From NCBI GenBank assembly GCA_004558145.1, contig SFDQ01000002.1, forward strand, positions 248,001 through 312,000: a DNA stretch of 64,000 nucleotides, given 5' to 3'. A program made the position numbers and the translations under genes. This stretch comes from Oscillospiraceae bacterium (GTDB lineage: Bacteria; Bacillota_A; Clostridia; Oscillospirales; Ruminococcaceae). The notes below the pieces were generated by a model, which saw nothing but the letters and a program-made list of their open reading frames with translations, was not told the DNA's origin and did no database searches. This document shows positions 41,961 through 49,976 of this stretch, piece by piece; positions within the stretch are counted from its first letter, which is position 1; the number at the start of each line of letters is the position of its first letter.

Positions 41961-44900
41961 TCAAAGGCCGAGGGCGGCGCGCAGCCCCCGCAGGTGTTCC
42001 GCTTCCAGCGCGCCCTGGTGCCCGGCTTCCTTCTGCGTCACCTGGGCCAGCAGTTCGCCGGCTTTTTGCTCCTGGCCCAGGCCCAGGTGGCCCAGCGCCC
42101 GCAGGTGGTTGCAGTACTGCCGGTTGCGCAGCCCGCCGTCCTGCTCGTAGACCTCAATCTCCGGCAGTGACACGGCGAAGAAATCGTAGGTCACCGCGTC
42201 GAACAGATGCTTTTCGCCGTAGCTGACCAGCTTGTGGAAGGCCCGTTTGGCCGCGTCCTCCCGGCCCAGCAGCCGCAGGGCAAGGCCCTGGTAGAAGATG
42301 AAGTCGGAGGGCTGGTCGTTGTAGTACCGCACCGGCTGGGGCGTCTGGTCGCCGGCGGCGGCCAGTTCGAACATCTCCCGGGCGGCGGCCTCGTCCCCCG
42401 CCTTGCGGTGGGCCAGACCCATCAGGAAGTGGATCTTATTGTCCGGCACGTTGGGCAGCTTGCCCTCGCCCAGGTTTTCGGGGTAGACCAGCGCCTGCTC
42501 CAGCAGCTCCAGCGCCGAAGCGCAGCTGCCCGCGGCGATTTTCTCCGCCGCCAGCTGGCACAGGGCAAAGCGGTACTGGGTGCTCACGGTGCCTTCGCCG
42601 CCCTCCCAGGGGTGGAACTTGCGGCCCCGGATGGCCTCCAGCGCCTCCTGCCAGCGGCCCTCGCCGTTCAAGAGGGTGATGCGCCGCAGGAAGAGGTCGT
42701 CCCGCTGGCACACCAGCTCCATGTGCTTTTCCAGCACCGCCAGCCGCTTTGCGGCGGGCAGCTCCAGCCGGGCCGCCAGCTGGTCGTATTCCAAAAGGAA
42801 ACGGGCGGAGGGCATGGGGTCGCAGGCCTTTTCCATGGCGGCAAGGGCCTTTTGGCCGTCCTTTTGCTTGTTGTAGTAGGCGATGGAGAGGTTGCGCCAG
42901 GCCATTGCCAGGCCGGGCTTCTCCCGCACGGCCTTCTCCCACAGGGCCACCGCCCGGTCATACTGCTTTTTGTCGTAGAGCAGGTCCGCCAGGTAGTTGC
43001 AGGCCATGGGGGCGCTGCCCAGGGTGCTGATGGCGTCGGAGAGGATGGTTATCTCCTCGATGCGGTTGGGGAAGCAGTAGTCCGGGCAGGCCGCCTCGCC
43101 CGCCTCGAAGTGCGCCGCGGCTTCCTCGTCTCGATGGGCGGCAAGGCAGATGCTCCCCTTGTAGTATTCCAGCAGGGGCGAGCCGTCGGTGCAGGCGTCC
43201 AGGATGCGCAGGGCGTCGTCCCACAGGCCGGCGGCGCGGTAGTCCAGCGCCAGGGTCAGGTAGTTGTGGGCCGCGGAGCGCATCTTGCGCTTCCACTTCT
43301 GCGCTTTGCCGTCCGCCAGCATCTGCTCGTAGAGGCAGCCCATGCACAGCGGGTCGATGGCAAGGCTCTCCTGCAAGAAGCGGGCGGCGGGCCGGCCCAG
43401 CAGCCGCAGCAGGGCGGCCTTGAGGGTGCGGGCGCGCATGTCGTGCCAGTTGCGGATGAGGGCGGTCTCCACGAACTGCAGCGCCTGCTCATACTCGCCC
43501 TTCTTGGCGCACAGGCAGGCCAGATGATAGAAGCCCACGCTCTGGGTCTCGGCGCTCCAGGTGGCCTTGAAGAAGGAGTCGTAGGCCTCCTCCTCCCGGC
43601 CCAGCGCCAGCTGCGCCAGGCCCAGGTGGAACCGGCACTCCCCGTGGTAGGGGTTGGGGTTGCGCCAGGTCTGTTTGTCCACCGCGGCCTGGAAGTGCTC
43701 CAGGCTCTCCTCAAAGCGGCCCCGGCGGTAGAGCAGCATGCCGTAGGCGTCGTTCAGGCGGATGTCGGTGGCGTCCCGGCGCAGGCCCTCCCGGTAGTAG
43801 TCTTCCGGCTCGAAGGTGGCGTGGCGGTACTGCTCCAGATGCTGGGCCGCCAGATACAGCTCCTCGGTGGACTTGAGCTCCTCGGGGGCTTTCAGCGCCT
43901 CGGCGGGTTCGGGCACGGGGCGCAGTTCGGGGATGTAGATGGCGTACTCCGCCAGCAGGCGGCCGCCGCAGTGCACGGTGACGCGGCTCCCTTTCTCCAG
44001 CGCAGCGGCGGGCAGCTGCGCCTCAAAGCAGGCCAGGGGCGAGAGGTCCTCGGTGCGGCTGAACAGCAGTTCTTCCCCGTTTTTCACCTCGATGCGGCAG
44101 CCCTCGCAGGGGGCGGTGACATACACCTTCAGCAGCGCGCCGCCCTGGGCGGGGGCGAGGCCGATGACCGCGTCCCTGGTGGCGTTGGACACCCGGCCCA
44201 CGCCCTTGTAGGGCATGAAGTACTGCACGAAGTTCTTTTCCTCGTGGGGCTTGAGCCAGGTGAAGTCCGGCTGGTTGTCGGTGAACACGCCGGTCATCAG
44301 CTCGATGTAGGGGCCGTCCTCGTCGGTGAGGTTGCGGTCCCAGGCGCGGCCAAAGTCGCCGTTGCCCCAGGTCCACTGCTTTTTGCCGGGAGAAATGTGG
44401 TGGTCCGCGATGTGCAGAAGACCCGCGCCCACGCCCTCGTCGTAGTTGCCCACGAAGTCGAAGTCGGAATGGGCCGCCATGTAGGAGGTGGGCACCGGGA
44501 CGTTCTTGTAGCGGGAGATGTCCACGCCGGCGGAGTAGTCGTATTTATAATACTCCCCGGTGGCGATGGGGAAGGTGGAGACCGCCCGCTTGCCGTGGTC
44601 CATCACGGCGTTCACGTCCGGCGGGAAGACGGAGTAGGTGTTGTCGTTCACCGGCACGGCGGGGTTTGCCCACCACAAAAAGGTCTGGGGCAGGTCGGTG
44701 GGGTTGTAGAGCCGGCCTGCGATCTCGATGTAGGCCTTGCCGGGATACAGCGAGATGGCCGCGGTGCCCTTGGTGCCGTACATCTTGTCGATCTCGCTCA
44801 GGTAGACGGTGCAGGAGCCGTCCGGGTTCTGGGCAAAGGTGAAGTCCACTGGCGAATAGGTGGAGGGACGGTGGTGCTGGGGCCAGTTGAACTCGATGCC

Positions 44901-45239
44901 GCCGGAGATCCAGGGCCCGGTAAGGCCCACCAGCGCGGGCTTGACCACGTGGTTGTAATAGACGAAATCGTAGTGGTTGGTCTTGTCATAGGCGCGGTGG
45001 ATGCGCCCGCCCAGCTCCGGCAGGATCATCACCTTGAGGTACTCGTTTTCCAGAAAGACCGCCTTGTAGGCCACATCCTGCTTTTCGTCGCTCAGCCGCT
45101 CGGTCACCGGCAGGGGGTACACCTTGCCGGTGCTGCCCTGATAGGCCCGTTTTTCCAGGAACATGGGGTTCTTTTCCGCCGCAAGGGCCGGGTAGGTGGG
45201 CAGGAGCACTTCCTCCTGCCAGACGCTTACTTTTTCCAT
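41961..45239 (-). CDS. DUF5107/TPR protein, longer paralogue
   Basis: A 1092-residue protein. Residues about 40-340 are a DUF5107 domain (LENEYLKVMILPELGGRIHRAYDK, FVYYNHVVKPALVGLTGPWISGGIEFNWPQHH). Residues 480-1070 hold some twelve TPR-like repeats (for example DAYGMLLYRRGRFEESLEHF). It aligns with the shorter paralogue but has a doubled helical part. No secretion signal. ATG 45239 follows AAGGAG at 13 bases. Divergent from an AraC regulator that probably controls the pair. Role in glycan use is inferred only from context. Confidence 0.82.
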   Translation of the reverse strand: MEKVSVWQEEVLLPTYPALAAEKNPMFLEKRAYQGSTGKVYPLPVTERLSDEKQDVAYKAVFLENEYLKVMILPELGGRIHRAYDKTNHYDFVYYNHVVKPALVGLTGPWISGGIEFNWPQHHRPSTYSPVDFTFAQNPDGSCTVYLSEIDKMYGTKGTAAISLYPGKAYIEIAGRLYNPTDLPQTFLWWANPAVPVNDNTYSVFPPDVNAVMDHGKRAVSTFPIATGEYYKYDYSAGVDISRYKNVPVPTSYMAAHSDFDFVGNYDEGVGAGLLHIADHHISPGKKQWTWGNGDFGRAWDRNLTDEDGPYIELMTGVFTDNQPDFTWLKPHEEKNFVQYFMPYKGVGRVSNATRDAVIGLAPAQGGALLKVYVTAPCEGCRIEVKNGEELLFSRTEDLSPLACFEAQLPAAALEKGSRVTVHCGGRLLAEYAIYIPELRPVPEPAEALKAPEELKSTEELYLAAQHLEQYRHATFEPEDYYREGLRRDATDIRLNDAYGMLLYRRGRFEESLEHFQAAVDKQTWRNPNPYHGECRFHLGLAQLALGREEEAYDSFFKATWSAETQSVGFYHLACLCAKKGEYEQALQFVETALIRNWHDMRARTLKAALLRLLGRPAARFLQESLAIDPLCMGCLYEQMLADGKAQKWKRKMRSAAHNYLTLALDYRAAGLWDDALRILDACTDGSPLLEYYKGSICLAAHRDEEAAAHFEAGEAACPDYCFPNRIEEITILSDAISTLGSAPMACNYLADLLYDKKQYDRAVALWEKAVREKPGLAMAWRNLSIAYYNKQKDGQKALAAMEKACDPMPSARFLLEYDQLAARLELPAAKRLAVLEKHMELVCQRDDLFLRRITLLNGEGRWQEALEAIRGRKFHPWEGGEGTVSTQYRFALCQLAAEKIAAGSCASALELLEQALVYPENLGEGKLPNVPDNKIHFLMGLAHRKAGDEAAAREMFELAAAGDQTPQPVRYYNDQPSDFIFYQGLALRLLGREDAAKRAFHKLVSYGEKHLFDAVTYDFFAVSLPEIEVYEQDGGLRNRQYCNHLRALGHLGLGQEQKAGELLAQVTQKEAGHQGALEAEHLRGLRAALGL

Positions 45240-45315
45240 GAACGAAATTTCACTCCTTGCCTTTGTTTTGCCCGCGGCCGGCCGCCGCCGCGCCCGCGGG
45301 GTGTTCACTGGCTTT

Positions 45316-45344
45316 ATTCTATCTTTTTGCCGGCGGGAAAGGAA
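45316..45344 (-). promoter_or_regulatory. Candidate promoter of the DUF5107 genes
   Basis: Minus strand -10 TAGAAT (45316-45321) with a weak -35 TTCCTT at a 17-base spacing; a weak -35 fits an AraC-activated promoter. Confidence 0.4.
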
Positions 45345-45364
45345 TGTCTTTTCTTATTCAAAGA

Positions 45365-45393
45365 TGGACAATATTCCACAAAAATGCTACAAT
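45365..45393 (+). promoter_or_regulatory. Promoter of the divergent AraC gene
   Basis: -35 TGGACA (45365-45370), 17 bases, TGC-TACAAT (TACAAT 45388-45393). Confidence 0.65.
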
Positions 45394-45414
45394 GGGGCCA
45401 TGGAAGAGCGTTTG

Positions 45415-46329
45415 ATGAAACAGGAGGGCTTCAAGGGGGAGCGGATGTTCGTTCTGCCCGCCGAAGTCCTTCGGGAATATCTGGGCCACCCGCTGGCCGG
45501 CCGCCTGCACCTGACCGACGTCGGGTTTTTTCCCCATGCAAAAAACCACGCCCGTGTGCGCAAAACGGGCGTGGAAGAATACATCCTGCTTTATTGTGTG
45601 GAGGGGCGGGGCAGCGTGGAGGTGGAAGGCCGGGAATACCGTCTGGGAGAAAACCAGGCCTTCTGCATCCCCGCGGGCCGGCCCCACCGCTATCAGGCGG
45701 ACGAACAGGACCCCTGGAGCCTTTTGTGGGTGCACTTCAAGGGGGAGGACGCCGCCCTTTATCCCCTGGAGGAGTGCCGGGTGGTGAACGCCTTGCCGGC
45801 GGAGGAGAACCGCCTCGCCTTTTTGTTCCAGCTGCTGTTCGACGCGCTGGAGGACGACTACTCCCTGGGCAACTTCATCTACATGGCCCAGGTGCTGTCC
45901 CTCATCCTCGCCCAGCTCTACTGCCGCAGCTACACCGGCAAGGGGGCGCAGAACCGATACCTCACCCAGGCCATCCGCTGCATGTACCGCAATCTGGGCC
46001 GGGCGATGACCCTGGACGAACTGGCGGAGGAGGTGGGGCTCTCCAAGAGCTATCTGCACCAAATCTTTGTGGCCCACACCGGGCGCGCACCGCTGGAATT
46101 TTTCTCCCGTCTGAAGGTGGAGGAAGCCTGCAAGCTGCTGAAAGCCACCGACCACAGCATCGGCGAGATCGCCCAGCGGGTGGGCTTTGGCGACCCCTAT
46201 TATTTTTCCCGCCTGTTCAAAAAGGCGGTGGGGGTGTCGCCCAAAAAGTACCGGGACCAGCCCCTGTGCTACAGCGAGCGGGCGGAGCGGCTGCTCCATC
46301 CCGCGGCTCAGGAACCAAAGCGAACATGA
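45415..46329 (+). CDS. AraC-family transcriptional regulator (cupin type)
   Basis: A 304-residue regulator with an N-terminal cupin-like sensing domain (EEYILLYCVEGRGSVEVEGREYRLGENQAFCIPAGRPHRY) and C-terminal double helix-turn-helix (MTLDELAEEVGLSKSYLHQIFVAHTG; SIGEIAQRVGFGDPYYFSRLFKKAVGVSPKKYR). The start is ambiguous: ATG 45415 with GAAGAG, or ATG 45445 with AAGGGGGAG; ATG 45400 sits at the predicted transcription start. Sugar-responsive activation of the divergent DUF5107 genes is the simplest inference. Confidence 0.88.
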   Translation: MKQEGFKGERMFVLPAEVLREYLGHPLAGRLHLTDVGFFPHAKNHARVRKTGVEEYILLYCVEGRGSVEVEGREYRLGENQAFCIPAGRPHRYQADEQDPWSLLWVHFKGEDAALYPLEECRVVNALPAEENRLAFLFQLLFDALEDDYSLGNFIYMAQVLSLILAQLYCRSYTGKGAQNRYLTQAIRCMYRNLGRAMTLDELAEEVGLSKSYLHQIFVAHTGRAPLEFFSRLKVEEACKLLKATDHSIGEIAQRVGFGDPYYFSRLFKKAVGVSPKKYRDQPLCYSERAERLLHPAAQEPKRT

Positions 46330-46330
46330 A

Positions 46331-46362
46331 CAAGGAGCCGTATCGACTTACGGCTCCTTCTT
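46331..46362. terminator. Bidirectional terminator
   Basis: AAGGAGCCGTA and TACGGCTCCTT flank a short loop, followed by CTTTTG. It lies between two convergent genes. Confidence 0.75.
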
Positions 46363-46530
46363 TTGCTCCCGGGGCACGGCCCCGGCAAGGGCCTGCATCA
46401 TTTTTTGAACGTTGTCCGCCTCCAGTTCTGCCTGTCCTCTGGCCACTTCCAGCAGCGGCATGCCGATCATCTGTTCCTTTTCCAGCCCTTCCAGCTGCTT
46501 CCCCGTGCTGGGATTCAACTCACCTTCCAT
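46348..46530 (-). CDS. Small hypothetical protein, 60 residues
   Basis: A charged soluble peptide, Glu/Leu/Met-rich, with a predicted helix across QLEGLEKEQMIGMPLLEVARGQ. ATG 46530 is preceded by AGGTGA at five bases; ATG 46548 is an alternative. Family unrecognised. It lies in a patch of lower GC than its surroundings, and the 3' end overlaps the terminator stem. A short coding gene is plausible but not proven. Confidence 0.45.
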   Translation of the reverse strand: MEGELNPSTGKQLEGLEKEQMIGMPLLEVARGQAELEADNVQKMMQALAGAVPREQKKEP

Positions 46531-46610
46531 TGTTTCACCTGCTTTCATGCACCTGCGCTGTTCTCTTGCGCTCGTTTTTATTCTTTCAACAGCCGCTCAT
46601 GTCTGCCACA

Positions 46611-46988
46611 CTACTGTCTCTTGCGGGTCGGCTTTGATGCTGTTGCGTCGTAGCTTCCATTCAGCAACATTTTGATTTTGTCATCCGGGGCACTGCCATC
46701 CAGGGCGACCGTGATCCAACTGTCCTTATTCATGTGATATGCCGGAAAAAAGCCAGCCTCGCACCGCAGCGAGCCTATCAAAAGCGCATCGCACTTAAAA
46801 TTCGCCACATCCAACATACCTGGTTCTTGCAGCCCAAGCTTGCTTTTGGGTACATCCATAATAAGGGCAAACCACTTTTTGCTGTTGCTGTGACGAAACA
46901 CTTCGTACTTGGGGTATTTCATCCAAGGGAAATCCGGCTCCGCATTGTAATTTTCGAGGATAAAGCGCTCTAATTCCGCACGGTTCAC
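46611..46988 (-). CDS. MmcQ/YjbR family protein
   Basis: A 125-residue DNA-binding-protein-like fold (YjbR). KWFALIMDVPKSKLGL, VANFKCDALLIGSLRC and FFPAYHMNKDSWITVALDGSAPDDKIKMLLNGSYDA match the family pattern. GTG 46988 follows GGAAG by eight bases; GTG 46997 is too close to that site. Its base composition and codon use are clearly more AT-rich than neighbours, suggesting recent acquisition. Function unknown. Confidence 0.8.
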   Translation of the reverse strand: MNRAELERFILENYNAEPDFPWMKYPKYEVFRHSNSKKWFALIMDVPKSKLGLQEPGMLDVANFKCDALLIGSLRCEAGFFPAYHMNKDSWITVALDGSAPDDKIKMLLNGSYDATASKPTRKRQ

Positions 46989-47098
46989 TGACGTCACTTC
47001 CAGTTCTCAGGTTATCCAGAGTATAACACGCATACAAAGGTGCCGCAAGCGATGATACGGTGTCATCCGAAAATGTCAAAAGCCGGCCTCACAACAAA

Positions 47099-47130
47099 GA
47101 AAAAGCGACCGACAATGTCGGTCGCTTTTG
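47099..47130 (-). terminator. Terminator beyond the tRNA 3'-end copy
   Basis: AGCGACCGAC and GTCGGTCGCT flank a three-base loop with T-rich sequence on both sides. On the minus strand it follows directly after the duplicated tRNA-Tyr 3' end, as a tRNA terminator would. Confidence 0.8.
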
Positions 47131-47149
47131 GTGGGAGCGGGTGGATTCG
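47129..47149 (-). repeat. Duplicated tRNA-Tyr 3' end (21 bases)
   Basis: Identical to 47395-47415, the CCA end, acceptor strand and T-stem side of tRNA-Tyr. The two copies are 266 bases apart in direct orientation; similarity stops at the T-loop. Confidence 0.85.
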
Positions 47150-47163
47150 CGAGCCGCGCACTG

Positions 47164-47188
47164 AAAAACAGCCCACCGGGCTGTTTTT
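47164..47188. terminator. Perfect hairpin with symmetric A/T runs
   Basis: AAAAACAGCCC-ACC-GGGCTGTTTTT, able to terminate on either strand, within the segment between the two tRNA 3'-end copies. Confidence 0.7.
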
Positions 47189-47276
47189 CCCCGGCCCCCA
47201 GGGCCGGGACGTGCTGTTCTCATCTCACCCGCTCATGCCACAAACAAGAACCCCCTGCCGGGGTGCGGCAAAAGGG

Positions 47277-47379
47277 GTCCCCGCGAAAATTTGCGCAGCA
47301 AAATTTCGTGGGGAAGTGAGGAGCAGCAGTGCAAGCGCGCGATGAATTTTTGTAAAAAAAATTCGTCGCAAGCGATGCG
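47277..47379. repeat. Dispersed tRNA-linked repeat, copy A
   Basis: Shares long near-identical blocks with 61103-61210: CCCCGCGAAAATTTGCGC, TTTCGTGGGGAA, GAGGAGCAGCAG and TCGTCGCAAGCGAT in the same order and spacing. The first part is itself a large imperfect palindrome (47279-47313). Confidence 0.8.
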
Positions 47380-47393
47380 ACGCTTGCGACGAA
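47354..47393 (-). terminator. Terminator of tRNA-Tyr
   Basis: A 13-bp perfect stem (47362-47374 with 47381-47393), then eight T on the minus strand, immediately after the CCA end. Its outer part overlaps the dispersed repeat. Confidence 0.85.
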
Positions 47394-47394
47394 C

Positions 47395-47480
47395 TGGTGG
47401 GAGCGGGTGGATTCGAACCACCGAAGCAATTATGCAACAGATTTACAGTCTGCCCCCATTGGCCGCTCGGGAACACTCCC
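47395..47480 (-). tRNA. tRNA-Tyr (GTA anticodon)
   Basis: Cloverleaf with acceptor GGGAGTG pairing CGCTCCC (one G-T pair), anticodon loop CTGTAAA with GTA, a long class II variable arm, T arm GGTGG-TTCGAAT-CCACC, discriminator A and encoded CCA. Length 86 bases including CCA. Confidence 0.96.
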
Positions 47481-47512
47481 ACATGTTTCCGCGCTCAATC
47501 GAGTGCTTATCT

Positions 47513-47541
47513 ATTATAGCAAGGGGGCAAGAAAAATGCAA
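47513..47541 (-). promoter_or_regulatory. Promoter of tRNA-Tyr
   Basis: Minus strand -35 TTGCAT (47536-47541), 17 bases, TGC-TATAAT (47513-47518). Confidence 0.72.
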
Positions 47542-47632
47542 GCGTTTTTTTCATTTTTCCGCCACTTTTTTCTTCGGCGGCAAAGGCTGGGCGGTGCGTT
47601 CAAAAATTCGTCACACCTCAGGGATCATTCTG

Positions 47633-47641
47633 TGGTATAAT
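47633..47641 (+). promoter_or_regulatory. Extended -10 promoter of citrate synthase
   Basis: TGG-TATAAT (TATAAT 47636-47641), 71 bases before the ATG; no clear -35. Confidence 0.5.
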
Positions 47642-47711
47642 AACAAAATAAAGTATTATTTTTTGAACGCAAAAATGCGGCGAACGCCGCGGGGAAAAGG
47701 AGGCGTTTATC

Positions 47712-49082
47712 ATGGCGGAATTTTCGGATTACTCCCGCATCACCCCCGAACTGGAGGCGCTGGCGGCGGTGTGTCTTTCCAACAACCAGATCAACAAAGA
47801 GGACTATGTGCGCTACAATGTCAAGCGCGGCCTGCGCGACCTGGACGGCACCGGCGTGCTGGCGGGCCTGACCGAGATCAGCGAGATCATCAGCAGCAAG
47901 GTGGTGGACGGCAAAAAGGTGCCCTGCGAGGGCGAACTGTACTACCGCGGCTACCCGGTGGAAAAACTCACCGGCGGCTTCATCCAGGACAAGCGCTTCG
48001 GCTTTGAGGAGACGGCCTATCTTCTGATGTTCGGCCAGCTGCCCACCGCGGAGCAGCTGAAGGCTTTCAACGAACAGCTGGCCTTCTACCGCAGCCTGCC
48101 CACCAACTTTGTGCGGGACGTCATTCTCAAGGCCCCCAGCAGCGACATGATGAACACCCTGGCCCGCTGTGTGCTGACCATGGCCAGCTACGACGACAAG
48201 CCGGACGACATCAGCCTGCCCAACGTGGTGCGCCAGTGCATCGACCTCATTGCCATCTTCCCGCTCATCTCGGTATATGCCTATCAGGCCTACAACCACT
48301 ACAAGAACGGCAACAGCCTCTACATCCACACCCCGCGGCCGGACCTGTCCACCGCGGAGAACATCCTCACCCTGCTGCGGCCGGACGGCCAGTACACCAC
48401 ACTGGAGGCCCACATCCTGGACCTGTGCCTTGTGCTGCACGCAGAGCACGGCGGCGGCAACAACTCCACCTTCACCACCCACGTGGTCACCAGCTCCGGC
48501 ACCGACACTTACAGCTGCATGGCCGCCGCGCTGGCCAGCCTGAAGGGCCCCCGCCACGGCGGCGCCAACATCAAGGTGGTGCAGATGTTCGAGGACCTGA
48601 AGGCCAGCGTGAAGGACTGGACCGACGAGGACGAGATCCGCGCCTATCTGACCGGCTGCCTGGAGGGCCAGCGCTTCGACAAGAGCGGCCTCATCTACGG
48701 CATGGGCCACGCGGTCTACTCCATCAGCGACCCCCGCGCCAACCTGCTGCGGGGCTTTGTGGAGCAGCTCTCGGAAGAAAAGCACATGCACGAGGAATAC
48801 GCCCTCTACTCCGCCGTGGAGCGCCTTGCGCCCCAGATCATCAGCGAGAAGCGCAAGATTTACAAGGGCGTTTCCGCCAACGTGGACTTTTACAGCGGCT
48901 TTGTTTACCGCATGCTGGGCCTGCCCACCGAGCTGTTCACCCCCATCTTCGCCATCGCCCGTGTGGCGGGCTGGAGCGCCCACCGCATGGAGGAGCTCAT
49001 CAACATGGGCAAGATCATCCGCCCGGCCTACATGGCGGTGCAGCCCCATCGGGAGTATGTGCCCATGGCCGAGCGCGGCTGA
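47712..49082 (+). CDS. gltA: Citrate synthase
   Basis: A 456-residue enzyme condensing oxaloacetate and acetyl-CoA. LHAEHGGGNNSTFT holds the first catalytic His, GLIYGMGHAVYSISDPRA the second, and VDFYSGFVYRMLGLP the Asp. GELYYRGYPVEKL is the N-terminal signature. The length is about 20-80 residues above small bacterial forms, with a longer N-terminus. 2-methylcitrate synthase is a possible alternative. AAAAGGAGG precedes the ATG. No other citric-acid-cycle gene is adjacent. Confidence 0.93.
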   Translation: MAEFSDYSRITPELEALAAVCLSNNQINKEDYVRYNVKRGLRDLDGTGVLAGLTEISEIISSKVVDGKKVPCEGELYYRGYPVEKLTGGFIQDKRFGFEETAYLLMFGQLPTAEQLKAFNEQLAFYRSLPTNFVRDVILKAPSSDMMNTLARCVLTMASYDDKPDDISLPNVVRQCIDLIAIFPLISVYAYQAYNHYKNGNSLYIHTPRPDLSTAENILTLLRPDGQYTTLEAHILDLCLVLHAEHGGGNNSTFTTHVVTSSGTDTYSCMAAALASLKGPRHGGANIKVVQMFEDLKASVKDWTDEDEIRAYLTGCLEGQRFDKSGLIYGMGHAVYSISDPRANLLRGFVEQLSEEKHMHEEYALYSAVERLAPQIISEKRKIYKGVSANVDFYSGFVYRMLGLPTELFTPIFAIARVAGWSAHRMEELINMGKIIRPAYMAVQPHREYVPMAERG

Positions 49083-49109
49083 GCCCTCTCCCCTGCCCTT
49101 TGACCAAAA

Positions 49110-49155
49110 CGCAAAAAAAGACCCGCCCCGGAAGTTCCGGGGCGGGTCCTTTTAT
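49110..49155. terminator. Bidirectional terminator between gltA and rnfB
   Basis: GACCCGCCCCGGAA and its complement (about 49119-49148) with an A run before and T-rich sequence after; serves both convergent genes. Confidence 0.88.
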
Positions 49156-49174
49156 TTTGCTTTCAACCCAGGCC

Positions 49175-49963
49175 TCAGGCGCGCACGATGACGTGCTTGG
49201 GGCAGACTTCCACGCACTGGCCGCAGCCGGTGCACTTGGAGTAGTCGATGCTGGCCAGGAAGTTGGTGACCTTGATGGCCTCGCTGGGACAGGTCTTCTG
49301 GCACTTCATGCAGCCGATGCAGCCGGTCTGGCACTCCTTCATGACCACGGGGCCCTTCTCGGTGTTGTGGCACAGCACCAGGGGCTTTTCCTCCATGTCG
49401 GACGCCATCTCGATGACGCTCTTGGGGCAGGCGGCAGCGCAGGCGCCGCAGCCGGTGCACTTCTCGGGGTCCACATGAGCGACGCCGTCCACCACGTGGA
49501 TGGCGTCGAACTTGCAGGCCTTGACGCAGTCGCCCAGGCCCAGGCACCCGTAGGCGCAGGCCTTGGGGCCGCCGTACAGAGCGGCGGCAGCGGTGCAGCT
49601 GGAAACGCCGTGGTAATCGAAGATCTGGGTGCAGACGCCGGGCTTGCCCTGGCAGCGCACGGTGGCGCGCACAGCGGCGGTGGCGCCGGCCTCCACGCCC
49701 ATGACGGCGGCCACGTCGGCGGCAGCCTTGGCGCCGCCGGGCACGCACTTATTCACAGGCGCGCCGCCTTCCACGATGGCCTTGGCGTAGTCGGCGCAGC
49801 CGGCGTAGCCGCAGGCGCCGCAGTTGGCGCCGGGCAGGCAGCCCGCCACTTCGCCGATGCGGGGGTCTTCCTCCACGGCCATGAACTTGGCGGCCAGCAC
49901 CAGGATCACAGAGCCCAGAAGGCCGGCCACAGTAACGATGGCAATAGCAAGTGCAATGTTCAT
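49175..49963 (-). CDS. rnfB: Rnf complex subunit RnfB
   Basis: A 262-residue iron-sulfur subunit that accepts electrons from ferredoxin. Residues 1-25 are a membrane helix. The [4Fe-4S] motif CLPGANCGACGYAGCADYA is the RnfB signature. Further clusters: CAYGCLGLGDCVKAC, CTGCGACAAACP, CIGCMKCQKTCP and CTGCGQCVEVCP. Last gene of the operon. ATG 49963 follows GAGGAGG at nine bases. Confidence 0.96.
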   Translation of the reverse strand: MNIALAIAIVTVAGLLGSVILVLAAKFMAVEEDPRIGEVAGCLPGANCGACGYAGCADYAKAIVEGGAPVNKCVPGGAKAAADVAAVMGVEAGATAAVRATVRCQGKPGVCTQIFDYHGVSSCTAAAALYGGPKACAYGCLGLGDCVKACKFDAIHVVDGVAHVDPEKCTGCGACAAACPKSVIEMASDMEEKPLVLCHNTEKGPVVMKECQTGCIGCMKCQKTCPSEAIKVTNFLASIDYSKCTGCGQCVEVCPKHVIVRA

Positions 49964-49976
49964 CTCAGCCGCCTCC

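Larger units (their letters stand above)
46989..47394. other. Gene-free tRNA-proximal repeat region
   Basis: No gene is supported. It contains three strong hairpins (47099-47130, 47164-47188, 47354-47393), a 21-base copy of the tRNA-Tyr 3' end at 47129-47149, and one copy of a dispersed repeat (47277-47379) that recurs beside tRNA-Thr. Short open frames here show no ribosome sites. Confidence 0.7.

Noticed and set aside
42207..46637. A 1476-codon open frame on the plus strand opposite the DUF5107 genes
   Set aside because: Same third-position GC artefact; it runs through a divergent promoter region and a terminator, and its protein is low-complexity Gly/Val/Leu/His.
47225..48007. Several short frames reading through tRNA-Tyr and the repeat on both strands
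   Set aside because: They overlap the tRNA and its terminator, and similar peptides appear wherever the dispersed repeat occurs, so they follow the repeat and not a gene.
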